From the NCBI RefSeq assembly GCF_031127815.1, contig NZ_JARXHY010000004.1:124001-188000 (forward strand): a stretch of 64,000 bases of DNA, read 5' to 3'. A program made the position numbers and the translations under genes. The notes below the pieces were generated by a model. That model was given only the letters and a program-made list of their open reading frames with translations. It was not told where the DNA came from and searched no databases. This document shows positions 1-7,835 of this stretch, piece after piece (position 1 is the stretch's first letter; every line of letters begins with the position of its first letter). Source of the DNA: Pelagicoccus sp. SDUM812003 (lineage in GTDB: Bacteria > Verrucomicrobiota > Verrucomicrobiia > Opitutales > Opitutaceae).

Positions 1-218
1 GTAAATCCTTCTGGCATAACATCAACCACTCTCGTCGCGTTTAATCGGTTGGCTCTATAAAGTTAGTCTGACTCAGGTCCTCATATATGTCGACCAATCC
101 TCTAGTTCATTGGTGGTGAGATAAGGGATCCTAGGTCGTGTTTTGTGATCCGTTTGTGTGCCTGTAATGCCGGCTTTCGAGCTTGAGGTGTGGTTGGGGG
201 CGTCGGTATGAGATAGTG
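1..218. other. A+T-rich stretch without a recognised gene
   Basis: No reading frame with a credible start, RNA gene or clear hairpin was seen here. The base composition is lower in G+C than the rest of the window and continues into the next three genes, so it probably belongs to the same acquired segment. It may hold the promoter of the small genes that follow, but no convincing -35/-10 pair was found. Confidence 0.4.
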
Positions 219-461
219 ATGAAATCCAATTCCTCTAGTCTTGTTTGGAGTGCTGTGATCGTGGGGTTGTCAGCAATAGTTTGTACCGTATTATTTATCG
301 AGTACCCGCCAGATGGGCGTTTCGAATTAGAGAAAATAGACAGCCTAAATGCTATGTGGGTTGTGGATAAACAAACGGGACGTGCTCGATTCTACAGAGT
401 TAACCTACAAACCCGAAAAATCGAAATTGTTAGTGAGGTCGATTACCAGTTTAAACCATGA
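219..461 (+). CDS. Small single-pass membrane protein, unknown function
   Basis: This is an 80-residue protein if translation begins at the ATG at 219; an upstream in-frame start at 183 would add 12 residues with no membrane or signal character. Residues about 8-27 form one hydrophobic segment (VWSAVIVGLSAIVCTVLFI). A short hydrophilic tail follows, probably outside the cytoplasm. The stop overlaps the next start in an ATGA, so the two genes are probably translationally coupled. The local G+C is clearly below the window average, as in the next two genes. No family is recognised. It is likely cargo of an integrated element. Confidence 0.55.
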   Translation: MKSNSSSLVWSAVIVGLSAIVCTVLFIEYPPDGRFELEKIDSLNAMWVVDKQTGRARFYRVNLQTRKIEIVSEVDYQFKP

Positions 462-958
462 ACTCCACTGATATTCTTCAGTCGTTGGGCATTCTTACCG
501 TGTTCTTGACATTTGTAGGAACTGTTTGGATACAGGAGCAACGTAGGAGGCACGACTTGTTGCGTGAGAAACTTGAAGCACTGATAGAACACTTGCACAC
601 TATCGCTTGGGCGCCTTTTCAGGTCTCTGTCGAGCTTTCAGATGCCAAGTGGGATTCTGATCCTGATTCGGTGTTGAGCCGAATTCGGATTTTAAACGAG
701 GCAGGGTTTTCGAATTATATCCATTCGGTTAGTCGGTCTATCTCGATCGCTGATGTCTACTTTCACCGATATTCGAGGGATTTGTATGAACTAGCAGATC
801 GTGCTCACGCGCTGCAGAACTATGTGAAGAATGGAGACCTTGATTCTTTCCTCGATACGCTCAAACCCACTATGAACAAGGCGGGTTCTATGCTTGAGGC
901 AATTCACAAGGATTTTGCTTCGATAACCAAATCAACGCACATTCCAAGCGAACTGTAG
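458..958 (+). CDS. Membrane-anchored hypothetical protein
   Basis: The protein has 166 residues. An N-terminal hydrophobic stretch (residues about 8-25, LGILTVFLTFVGTVWI) is followed by a basic turn (QEQRRRHDLLREKL) and a mostly helical cytoplasmic domain. That domain is rich in aromatic and charged residues, and no catalytic motif is visible. It starts inside the stop of the preceding gene (ATGA) and ends 9 bases before the DUF2806 gene, so the three genes look like one operon. The family is not recognised; a helical membrane-tethered partner of the DUF2806 protein is one possibility but only inference. Confidence 0.6.
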   Translation: MNSTDILQSLGILTVFLTFVGTVWIQEQRRRHDLLREKLEALIEHLHTIAWAPFQVSVELSDAKWDSDPDSVLSRIRILNEAGFSNYIHSVSRSISIADVYFHRYSRDLYELADRAHALQNYVKNGDLDSFLDTLKPTMNKAGSMLEAIHKDFASITKSTHIPSEL

Positions 959-967
959 TCGATCACT

Positions 968-1984
968 ATGGATGATAATAGAACAAGATCGATCAATAGC
1001 TTCCTGGACACAATCAGTGCTGATCTAGGGAGCCTTTACAAGCCCAAGGCTATTTCTGAAAAGCTAGTGAATGTCGAAAGTTTGGATAAAACCGTCAGCG
1101 AAATCCAAAGCTCAGAAACCCTTTCGAGAGCCCAGAAGAGGCTCGCAATGCAAGAGGCTAGACGGCAGGTCAATATCGATTCCGTGGTCGAGAAAAGCCT
1201 TGAGGAGATTTCTGAAGAAATTCCGAGTAAGCAGATGGATCCTGATTGGATCGCGAGATTCTTTCAAGAAGCTAAAGATACATCAGATGAGGATGTACAG
1301 AGTATTTGGGCAAAGGTTCTCGCTGGTGAATATGAGAACCCTGGGAGTTTCTCGAAGCGCGCTTTGAGTATGGTGAAAGACCTCTCCAAAGAGGAAGCCG
1401 AAGAGATCCAGACAGCAGCCTCTAGGGTATGGGAGGTTGAGCTTTCGGACGGCTCTAAAGTGAAGTACCTGAACGTTCTAATCGTAGACAAATGGTCTCT
1501 CGGCACAGGGTATGATGAAAGCACCCCATTTGTTGCTGATTACAAGGGCGTTTGTCAGCTCCTACAGGATTGCGGTTTTCTGCACTCGGACGATTTCCAG
1601 TTCCATTTCTCGGGAGAAGGCTATCTTGACCCCGAAAAATATCGGCTTGGTGATAGTTCGGCCAAGGCTTTAACCTTCTATGACAAAAGGTTGGTCGCGC
1701 GAACGAATCAACCAGGGTTTTTAAAGGACGAGGGACCGACCGTCACTGAAGATGGAAGGCCTAAAAGCAATACCTGGCAGCGGCAGATCTTTTTCGATGC
1801 TTGGAGGCTGACAAGAGAGGGTGAGGCTCTTTTGAGGGTTATTAAAGCGAAGCCAGACCTTGCTCTATTCCAGAAGATCTCAGAGGTGCTCGAAGAAAGA
1901 GGATTCTCTTATGACACGGTTATTCTGAATGAATCGGACCCTGAAGAAGGCTATGAGAGATCTGGTCATAATGCTTCCGCTTAG
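968..1984 (+). CDS. DUF2806 domain protein
   Basis: The protein has 338 residues. The central segment, roughly residues 95-150, carries the pattern I associate with DUF2806: DWIARFFQEAKDTSDEDVQ, then IWAKVLAGE, then PGSFSKRALSMVKDLS. The N-terminal third is charged and helical (QKRLAMQEARRQVNID). The C-terminal part has alternating aromatic and charged residues and a LTREGEALLRVI segment that could be a small winged-helix-like or capping region. There is no signal peptide, so it should be cytoplasmic. The biochemical role of DUF2806 is not established. It is the last gene of a three-gene A+T-rich operon, followed by a candidate hairpin terminator and a possible att site. Confidence 0.7.
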   Translation: MDDNRTRSINSFLDTISADLGSLYKPKAISEKLVNVESLDKTVSEIQSSETLSRAQKRLAMQEARRQVNIDSVVEKSLEEISEEIPSKQMDPDWIARFFQEAKDTSDEDVQSIWAKVLAGEYENPGSFSKRALSMVKDLSKEEAEEIQTAASRVWEVELSDGSKVKYLNVLIVDKWSLGTGYDESTPFVADYKGVCQLLQDCGFLHSDDFQFHFSGEGYLDPEKYRLGDSSAKALTFYDKRLVARTNQPGFLKDEGPTVTEDGRPKSNTWQRQIFFDAWRLTREGEALLRVIKAKPDLALFQKISEVLEERGFSYDTVILNESDPEEGYERSGHNASA

Positions 1985-2047
1985 GGTTTCTTGAATCCAA
2001 TTTCTCGCTGTTTTCTTGCCAAACCAGATTCCACTCAAAACAACTCA

Positions 2048-2070
2048 ATTCCCCTAAATAACAGGGGAAT
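2048..2070 (+). terminator. Candidate terminator hairpin after the DUF2806 gene
   Basis: A perfect 8-bp inverted repeat, ATTCCCCT (2048-2055) and AGGGGAAT (2063-2070), encloses a 7-base loop. It begins 63 bases after the DUF2806 stop. The following bases (AGGCACTTTT) are only weakly T-rich, so it may be a terminator or simply a structured boundary element. Confidence 0.4.
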
Positions 2071-2107
2071 AGGCACTTTTGAGGCTCTCCCTAGGCAAAA
2101 AAGCGAA

Positions 2108-2126
2108 TTCGATTCCCGGTGGCCCT
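2108..2126 (+). other. tRNA/tmRNA 3'-end-like fragment, possible att site
   Basis: The 19 bases TTCGATTCCCGGTGGCCCT resemble the T-loop, the 3' side of the T-stem and the acceptor strand of a tRNA or tmRNA. The 5' half of the T-arm and the rest of an RNA gene are absent, so this is a fragment. Such fragments mark the far end of elements that integrate into the 3' end of a tRNA or ssrA gene. The A+T-rich genes at 1-1984 lie on one side and host-like composition begins on the other. The assignment is inference from pattern and composition. Confidence 0.35.
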
Positions 2127-2128
2127 AG

Positions 2129-2347
2129 AGTGCGAGGTTGGTGCTTAAACGGGATGGGAATCTCACCCGCGGTGGTCCGGTTCCGCTTTGCGAGGAACTC
2201 GTTCGAGTCGCCTCAGCGATAAGGGCTCGAACTTGATTAGCTGCGAGAGTCGCCGCCGGCTCCGCCGTCAACGCCGTCTCCCGGGAGGCCGGCCGTCTTG
2301 TCGATGGAAAGTTCTATCAGGACGGGCGTCTCCCATTCCTGCTGTGA
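2129..2347 (+). pseudogene. Decayed coding remnant with an internal stop
   Basis: One frame reads protein-like sequence from 2129 to a TGA at 2345-2347, broken only by a TGA at 2234-2236. The two parts contain segments such as CEELVRVASAIRA and VNAVSREAGRLVDGKFYQDG. The stretch has high G+C and codon use like the rest of the window, unlike the segment before 2126. No start codon or ribosome binding site is evident and I do not recognise the family. It may be the tail of a host gene disrupted next to the integration point. Random open frame in G+C-rich DNA is the main alternative. Confidence 0.25.
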
Positions 2348-2543
2348 GCCTTGCGTTGGCATTTCGTTGGAATTCGTTTCGGTGTGTGAGGCTTTGTCCA
2401 TAGCGGTTCATACTAGAGGGTCGGTTTCAAATTGCAAATGAAGCGCGGGCTTTTCTTGGTCATCGTTGGCTGGCGGTGACGTCTGGGGATTGTTGTGGAG
2501 CGGTTTGCGTTTTAGATGCCTTTTGGAAAGACTTCTCCGTGAT

Positions 2544-3230
2544 ATGTTGTCCCGATGGTTGAATGCAGTTTTGTTTGACGATGCTTCTCTGAGCCAGTTT
2601 CGAGACCGTTTTCGGCGAAGCGGAGTATGTGTGGTGGACGACTTTCTGTCGCCGGAAATGGCGGACCGGATCAGCGCGTTTGTAGCGCGAGAAGCGGAAT
2701 ACGAAAACCGGTACGGAATTTTGGATACGAAGGGTGGCATCTCCCGGGAGGAGTGGGAATCGAAGGACGATGCCAGCAAGCTCTTCAGTCTCTCGCGCTT
2801 TTCGAAGGTGGGGGATCGCTACGCCCTCAGCCCAAACTGGCTTTCCTATTTACGTTTCACGAGCGCTAGCACTCAGCTTGAGCTGGGGAATCTCTGGGCT
2901 CGGATCTGTACTGACGATACCGCAGACGCGGTGGTCACGGGGAGTGAATGCCTTCTTGGGGCCTTGAGCGGAAACCAGTTCCTTCGCTATCATACGGACA
3001 AGGGCGAGGGCGCCGAACGTTTGTTCTGCACCGTTCTCTATTTGTCGAAAAACTGGCAAGAGCGCGATGGTGGCCACTTGCACATCGATGCCGAGGGTGG
3101 CGAGGTGGTGGTAGTCCCGACGTTCAATCGCTGCGTGGTGTTTTTGCCTGGGCTGAGGCACGCAGTTGGCGAGTTTGCGGAGTCTTCCACTGGTAAGACT
3201 CGGTACAGCCTTACGACCTGGTACACCTAG
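2544..3230 (+). CDS. 2OG-Fe(II) oxygenase family protein
   Basis: The protein has 228 residues from the ATG at 2544; an upstream frame extension exists but looks non-coding. The double-stranded beta-helix motif is present: the HxD pair is His150 and Asp152 (YHTDKGEG), the distal iron ligand is His206 (GLRHAVGEF), and the 2-oxoglutarate-binding arginine is Arg220 in TRYSLTTWY. The family hydroxylates small molecules or amino-acid side chains in the cytoplasm using 2-oxoglutarate, oxygen and Fe(II). It converges on the cyclase-like gene with stop codons sharing a CTAG at 3227-3230. The locus suggests it hydroxylates the peptide product, but the substrate is unknown. Confidence 0.8.
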   Translation: MLSRWLNAVLFDDASLSQFRDRFRRSGVCVVDDFLSPEMADRISAFVAREAEYENRYGILDTKGGISREEWESKDDASKLFSLSRFSKVGDRYALSPNWLSYLRFTSASTQLELGNLWARICTDDTADAVVTGSECLLGALSGNQFLRYHTDKGEGAERLFCTVLYLSKNWQERDGGHLHIDAEGGEVVVVPTFNRCVVFLPGLRHAVGEFAESSTGKTRYSLTTWYT

Positions 3231-5137
3231 CGAAACGCTTCGAGCGCGATGGCGTGCGAGAGGGCTGGATAGATCTTGAACTGAATCGCGTTGTCCCAGT
3301 AGCCGTAGTTGTAGTTTCGCTGGTCGGAAAGCGTCTGATCGACAGCCTGCTCGACCTTTTCGAAGTCTATCGCTTCCTGGGCGATTTCGCTCTGTCGGGC
3401 GCGCTCGAGGAGCTGGCGGATCTTCGTTTCCTCGGCCCGAGCCGTCGCATGAAACGAAGGGACAAAGGCTCCTTTGCTTGTTCGCAAGCGCACCGAGTCT
3501 GGCAGGATCGACTTCATGGCTTCTCGCTGAAGACCTCGGTCCATGGGGTGATCGGCGAAATGCTGGAGTGGCAGCCCGACGGCGAATTCAAGGAAACGCG
3601 TATCGTAGTAAGGGCGCAGATTCTCTAGGCCAAGTCGGCGAAACATTTGGGCCTGCTTGGATCCCATTCTGCCGGAATCGAACTCGATGGCCATGGCTTC
3701 GCGGATATCGCGGACGGGGAGAAGCGCGAAGTCGACGTGCTCTCGCAAGAGCTCTTTCAAGCCGGTCGACTCGATGAAGCCTTTTCGGAGCGAGCAGCCT
3801 TGGAGGCGACGCTCGATGGCGCCTCCTCGACTCAGAGCGCGCATTCGTTCGACGAAGCGAGGGGCCAGAGGCCCGAGGATTTCAGCTTTTAGAAAACGCT
3901 TCACGCTCGGGTGTTTGCCGAAGCCGAGCTTGAGCAGTCGAAGCGTCTCCCATATGCCAACGGCGGGAAAGCTGGCTAGGGCGCAGCCGTATCCACGGTT
4001 CGAAGCAAGGTGGTCGCCGCCCATCCCGGCGATGAGGCTTCGGGCTCCACGTTGGGCGACCGCGGTACCCATTTGCTGGTAGATGTGTCCGTATTCCCAG
4101 CGCGGTTCGTCGAGGTGTCGAGCGAATGTCTCCAAGTCCCTGAACGGCCCGTATTCATCGGAAAATACAGCGAGATGTTCCAGGTTCGAGTGCGACTTGG
4201 CGACCGTATCCATATGTTGGATCTCTTCGGTAGCGATCGGATCCAACGGAATGCGTGGACGCGCGGAGACAGCGAAGATGCGCGCGTTGATCGTCGCCCC
4301 GTATCGCGCAGCCAATGCGGTGACAGCCGACGAATCCAATCCGCCACTTAAGTTGGTCGCAACAGGGAAACTGCTCTTCATCCGCGCTTCAACGGCTCGC
4401 TGCAGATGGTGGCGAATCCCTTCGATGGATTCGCTCAAGCTGAGTCGATTGGAATCGATGAACGACGCCAGCCGATGAAAGCGATTCATCTGCTCTCCAT
4501 TTTTGGATACGCGAAGCGTGTGGGCGCTTTGAAGGCTGCGAACGGCCTTGATGAGAGTGCGCTCGGGGTAGGGATTGCGAACGCGGGCGATATTCATAGC
4601 CAGTACCAGCCGATCGACGTTTTTCGGAAAGTCTGGAATAGCGATGAGGGCATCGAGCGAACTCGAGAAGGCGAAGTAGTTGTCATTGCTCGCGTAATAC
4701 AGAGGACGGTTGCCTTCCGGGTCGCGGGCGAGCAGAAGCGTTTGATCCGTATCGAAAGCCATGGCGAGGGCGAACTCGCCGTTCAAGCGGAGCGCGTCTT
4801 CCCCGTCCTTAAGAAACAGCTCCAGCACGAGTCGACCGTCGGGCGTGTCGGGCGGCAAGCGATTTCCGAGTCGAGCGAAGGCGATCTCCCGCTCGTAAAG
4901 TCGGCCGTCGAATACGATGGATGCTTCGGCTTCTTCATTGCGAAACCGCTCCGCGCTATCGGTCGCTTGGTTAGAGTCGATCTGGAGCGTCTGTTGAGAG
5001 AGCAAAACCCACGACCGCTGGTGAGTGAAGGCGCTGTCTGGTCCGATGGAACCCATTTGGGCTCGCATCGCTTCGAGGCGCTCTTGAGAGAATGCGCCGG
5101 AGGCTTGTTTGGACAGGATACCGCAGATGGCGCTCAT
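3227..5137 (-). CDS. Asparagine-synthetase-like protein, probable lasso-type cyclase
   Basis: The protein has 636 residues from the ATG at 5137. The N-terminal third is a glutaminase-like (Ntn) fold starting MSAICGIL, so the cysteine is residue 5 and not the catalytic Cys2 of true AsnB. The synthetase domain has the ATP-pyrophosphatase loop SGGLDSS near residue 262 and IAGMGGDHLASNRG further on. A displaced cysteine with an intact ATP loop is typical of lasso peptide cyclases (McjC type), which adenylate an Asp/Glu side chain to form the macrolactam. Genes for a PqqD-like RRE protein, an HprK-like kinase and an exporter nearby support this role. A glutamine-independent amidotransferase of another pathway is the alternative. 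Confidence 0.75.
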   Translation of the reverse strand: MSAICGILSKQASGAFSQERLEAMRAQMGSIGPDSAFTHQRSWVLLSQQTLQIDSNQATDSAERFRNEEAEASIVFDGRLYEREIAFARLGNRLPPDTPDGRLVLELFLKDGEDALRLNGEFALAMAFDTDQTLLLARDPEGNRPLYYASNDNYFAFSSSLDALIAIPDFPKNVDRLVLAMNIARVRNPYPERTLIKAVRSLQSAHTLRVSKNGEQMNRFHRLASFIDSNRLSLSESIEGIRHHLQRAVEARMKSSFPVATNLSGGLDSSAVTALAARYGATINARIFAVSARPRIPLDPIATEEIQHMDTVAKSHSNLEHLAVFSDEYGPFRDLETFARHLDEPRWEYGHIYQQMGTAVAQRGARSLIAGMGGDHLASNRGYGCALASFPAVGIWETLRLLKLGFGKHPSVKRFLKAEILGPLAPRFVERMRALSRGGAIERRLQGCSLRKGFIESTGLKELLREHVDFALLPVRDIREAMAIEFDSGRMGSKQAQMFRRLGLENLRPYYDTRFLEFAVGLPLQHFADHPMDRGLQREAMKSILPDSVRLRTSKGAFVPSFHATARAEETKIRQLLERARQSEIAQEAIDFEKVEQAVDQTLSDQRNYNYGYWDNAIQFKIYPALSHAIALEAFR

Positions 5138-5223
5138 GGCAGGTCTTGGAGTGAAACGTTTGCCTTTCGGAGAAATCGTCCGCGGGCTTGCGCGATGCTG
5201 CTCTCTGGCTCCCTTTGTGTACC

Positions 5224-6384
5224 ATGCAGAGCCAACTCGCAACTCAACTGCTTCCGGACTCGTTTCTCGAGAAGGATTGGGAACGAAACTTCCGGTTTCT
5301 CGAATCCTTTTCCACCCTGGATCACAAATCCTACTTTTCGTTGGAGGATGCCGAATCGATCTTTCGCTTTGCTGGTCCGGTCTCCGAGGTGCGATGCTTG
5401 ATGGCCTTCCGAGGAAAGATCGTCAAGCTGGATAGTCTTCTCGATGGCCCGCGAGCATTCAGGGTCGAAAAGATCATGCGTCATTTCAAAGGCGGAGCCA
5501 CGCTTCGGCCGACCAATGTGCATGAGCGTTCGGAACGGATCCGCGCCTTGGCGTCGCGCCTCACGGCGGAAACAGGCTCCATCGCACGCGTCAATGCGTA
5601 TCTGACGCCGTCTCGCTCCTATGCCTTCAAGCCGCATGCTGATCCATATAATGTAGTTGTTTATCAACTTCGTGGTAGGAAGCGCTGGAAAATCTGGTCC
5701 CGGCGGGCGGATCGTCCGCTGGAAGGTGAGCATCCGGAAATCGACGCGGACAGCTTGGGGGAGCCGGAGCGGGAATTCGATCTCGAACCGGGACAGGCCA
5801 TCTACATCCCGCGTGGATTGGCGCATGCCGCGTCCGCTTTGTACAACGAGCCATCCATCCATTTGACGATTGGCTTGCACGCCCCGCTGTGGCTTTCGGT
5901 GGCCCACGACGCGCTGGCTGCCTGCGCCGATCGCGACGGTTTTCTGAGAGAATTCGCTCCGGTGGCCGGCCAGGTCGCCATGGATCGCGACACGGCGTTC
6001 GAGACTTTGGGTCGCGTTTTAGGAAGCGTCCAATTGGAGGACCTCGACGAATCGTTGCGTCGGCATGAAGAACTAAGGCAAAGCATGATCGCCGCCAAGG
6101 AAGATTCGCTCGCAGATGCGGAAGCGGTTCAGTCGCTGAACCTTGATTCGGAGGTAGGGGACGCTCGTTCGCGTATTCACGGTATGGATTTCGAGGATGA
6201 CTACTTGTCATTGAATCTTGGGCACAGGAATTTGAAGTTGCAGCCGAGCCTCAGGAAGGCGGCGGAGTTCGTTTGGAAGACGGAGCGCTTTGAAGTGAGT
6301 TCAATCCCTGAGCTGCCAGGCGGTGAGCGTTCGAAGCTGCTTTTTGCTCGCTATTTGCTGAACAATGGCGCTCTCGGAGTCTAG
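5224..6384 (+). CDS. Cupin_4/JmjC-like oxygenase
   Basis: The protein has 386 residues from the ATG at 5224; an in-frame start at 5188 adds 12 residues of little protein character. The cupin core shows HADPYNVVVYQLRGRKRWKIW followed by EPGQAIYIPRGLAHAA and SIHLTIGLHA. These are the iron ligands HxD and H of the ROXA/YcfD ribosomal oxygenase group. Known members hydroxylate arginine or histidine side chains of ribosomal proteins. The gene is divergent from the cyclase-like gene and tail-to-tail with the kinase gene (stop codons overlap in CTAG at 6381-6384). A role in hydroxylating the local peptide product is inferred from position. Confidence 0.75.
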   Translation: MQSQLATQLLPDSFLEKDWERNFRFLESFSTLDHKSYFSLEDAESIFRFAGPVSEVRCLMAFRGKIVKLDSLLDGPRAFRVEKIMRHFKGGATLRPTNVHERSERIRALASRLTAETGSIARVNAYLTPSRSYAFKPHADPYNVVVYQLRGRKRWKIWSRRADRPLEGEHPEIDADSLGEPEREFDLEPGQAIYIPRGLAHAASALYNEPSIHLTIGLHAPLWLSVAHDALAACADRDGFLREFAPVAGQVAMDRDTAFETLGRVLGSVQLEDLDESLRRHEELRQSMIAAKEDSLADAEAVQSLNLDSEVGDARSRIHGMDFEDDYLSLNLGHRNLKLQPSLRKAAEFVWKTERFEVSSIPELPGGERSKLLFARYLLNNGALGV

Positions 6385-7355
6385 CTGGTTGCGGCGATAG
6401 TGGTCAGGCAGTCTTCGATTTGTTGGCGCAGGGTTTCAAGGTCGGTAGGCTTGTGGGAGGGTCTTCGTAGTCGAATCACGGGTACGCTTGAAGCGACGAT
6501 GATCGCGTTTTGAAGCAGTTGCGAATCTGTTCCGAGAGGCACCGTCCAATGACGTTTGAAGATGCTGCTCGCGATGAGCGACAGCTTTCGTTTCCCCGAG
6601 CAGGACATCAACTGGTGGGCCTCGATTTCCGGACGCGCTTGCACCGCGAATATGGCTCGAATGGGGATCGATGCCTGGTTGCTCCAATTCAGGTTGTGGA
6701 AGTGATGCTTATCCTCCACGAACGGGATTTCGCGTGGATCACGACCGAGGAGGGAAGCTGACGACGGGTCGAGACGATGGACTCGCGGCCCGCAGTCGCA
6801 AACGGGAGGTTTGCCTTGGAAAACGCGGATGGGAAGAAGGTCGTCGGAAACGATGGGGTGGCCGATCGTTTCGAAATAGGAGCTGATGGTGGATTTGCCG
6901 CTGCCGGAGTCGCCAGCGAACGCTACGACGGCGCCGTCAACCTCCACGGCGCTCGCGTGCAGGGGGACGATTCCGCGCAGGCTGAGAACGGTGGCCAGAC
7001 CCACGCCGAGGAGATAGCTAGTCAGATCGGCGATGGCGTCGGGGCGCTCGAGTTCGACCTTGATGGTGTTTGGTCCGTCGACTAGGAAGCGTCCGGCGCT
7101 CTCGATTCGGCCCAAGAGCTTTCCCGGACACGCTTCAAACCGCGGCCGTTTCAGGAGCGGCCGTTCGAGACGATCGGGGACGGAGGCCCCTAGAAACACC
7201 AGATCAGGGGCATGGCTAAACGTTTGCTCGTTTCCGAGTTCGGGCAGGGCAAAATCGCTTTCGATCGCGAGGCCGCAGCAATGGTAGCGAAATCGATCTC
7301 CGCTTTGGGGCGAGGGGTAGAGGCGCCGCTTGGAGGATTTGTAATGCGAGGCCAT
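6381..7355 (-). CDS. HprK-like serine kinase of lasso-type RiPP loci
   Basis: The protein has 324 residues. Near residue 150 it has the P-loop GDSGSGKST, preceded by the strand pattern HASAVEVDGAVVAF and followed by an acidic SDDLLPI motif. This matches the C-terminal kinase domain of HPr kinase/phosphorylase. The N-terminal 100 residues are a separate domain starting YHCCGLAIESDFALPEL, as seen in kinases of paeninodin-type lasso clusters that phosphorylate the C-terminal serine of the precursor. It lies 6 bases downstream of the PqqD-like gene on the same strand, so the two form an operon. No PTS HPr gene is nearby, which argues against carbon-catabolite control. Confidence 0.75.
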   Translation of the reverse strand: MASHYKSSKRRLYPSPQSGDRFRYHCCGLAIESDFALPELGNEQTFSHAPDLVFLGASVPDRLERPLLKRPRFEACPGKLLGRIESAGRFLVDGPNTIKVELERPDAIADLTSYLLGVGLATVLSLRGIVPLHASAVEVDGAVVAFAGDSGSGKSTISSYFETIGHPIVSDDLLPIRVFQGKPPVCDCGPRVHRLDPSSASLLGRDPREIPFVEDKHHFHNLNWSNQASIPIRAIFAVQARPEIEAHQLMSCSGKRKLSLIASSIFKRHWTVPLGTDSQLLQNAIIVASSVPVIRLRRPSHKPTDLETLRQQIEDCLTTIAATS

Positions 7356-7361
7356 CGCCTC

Positions 7362-7649
7362 TTAGGCGGTGACTTTAGTCACAAGTCCGTTTTCTTGGAG
7401 CTCGGAAATGAACTGGCCCACTTCCTCTCTGCAGGTCGATTGGTCGACTTTGAACTCGCTAAGAATCTGAGCATAGATCTGTTCCGGCGATGTCGGGGTT
7501 TCCAGAAGGTCCCAAATCCGACTAGCGACTTGGTTCATGCCGAAGTACTTTCCGGATTCGGCATCGAGAAAGACGCGAAGGTCCTCGAGTTCGGTATCGA
7601 CGAGGTCCGAGCGACGTTTCAGAAGGGGGCTTTGAGTGGTGTTGTTCAT
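7362..7649 (-). CDS. PqqD-family peptide-binding (RRE) protein
   Basis: The protein has 95 residues. The sequence LRVFLDAESGKYFGMNQVASRIWDLL, then SPEQIYAQILSEF, then EVGQFISELQENGLV is the winged-helix pattern of PqqD and of lasso B1 proteins. These RRE domains bind the leader of a precursor peptide and present it to the modifying enzymes. It is the first recognised gene of a minus-strand operon with the HprK-like kinase and faces the exporter gene across 184 bases. It is a stand-alone domain, not fused to a transglutaminase-like B2 peptidase, and no B2 gene was found in this window. Confidence 0.85.
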   Translation of the reverse strand: MNNTTQSPLLKRRSDLVDTELEDLRVFLDAESGKYFGMNQVASRIWDLLETPTSPEQIYAQILSEFKVDQSTCREEVGQFISELQENGLVTKVTA

Positions 7650-7658
7650 AGTAGCTCG

Positions 7659-7835
7659 CTACAATCGAAGTGAGTTCAGCGGCAAGTCAAACGGTGTCTG
7701 GTTTTTTGTCCCGGGCTCTTCGCATCTCATGGTCCTTCCGGTTGCCAAATGCCCTGCTTCGTGTCCAAATGGACTTACATGACATCGCTCTTCCTCAAAT
7801 TCGGCACTGGCAGCACGCTGCGAAGGGCTCCTCAT
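7659..7835 (-). CDS. Weak candidate RiPP precursor ORF
   Basis: This open frame of 58 codons lies immediately upstream of the PqqD-like gene on the same strand, where lasso precursor genes often sit, and stops 9 bases before it. Its C-terminus GTKNQTPFDLPLNSLRL would fit a lasso core with Gly1 and Asp9 as macrolactam partners and an 8-residue tail. The middle has a Pro and a Gly at the spacing of the leader motif YxxPxLxxxG (HVSPFGHEAG). Against it, the usual threonine at leader position -2 is absent, no ribosome binding site precedes the first ATG, and the stretch must also hold two divergent promoters. An internal ATG at 7730 has GGAAGG three bases upstream but would make only 23 residues. 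Confidence 0.2.
   Translation of the reverse strand: MRSPSQRAASAEFEEERCHVSPFGHEAGHLATGRTMRCEEPGTKNQTPFDLPLNSLRL

Noticed and set aside
2188-2403. 71-codon plus-strand frame
   Set aside because: It is extremely Arg/Ser/Pro-rich, as expected for the wrong frame of G+C-rich DNA; another frame in the same stretch looks more protein-like.
4406-5401. 331-codon plus-strand frame over the cyclase-like gene
   Set aside because: It is antisense to a gene with clear family motifs and has no recognisable domain.
7687-7785. 32-codon minus-strand frame with a good GAGGAAGAG before its ATG, upstream of the PqqD-like gene
   Set aside because: The peptide is very basic without lasso-leader or core features and it overlaps the other candidate frame; the ribosome-binding-like sequence lies in promoter DNA.
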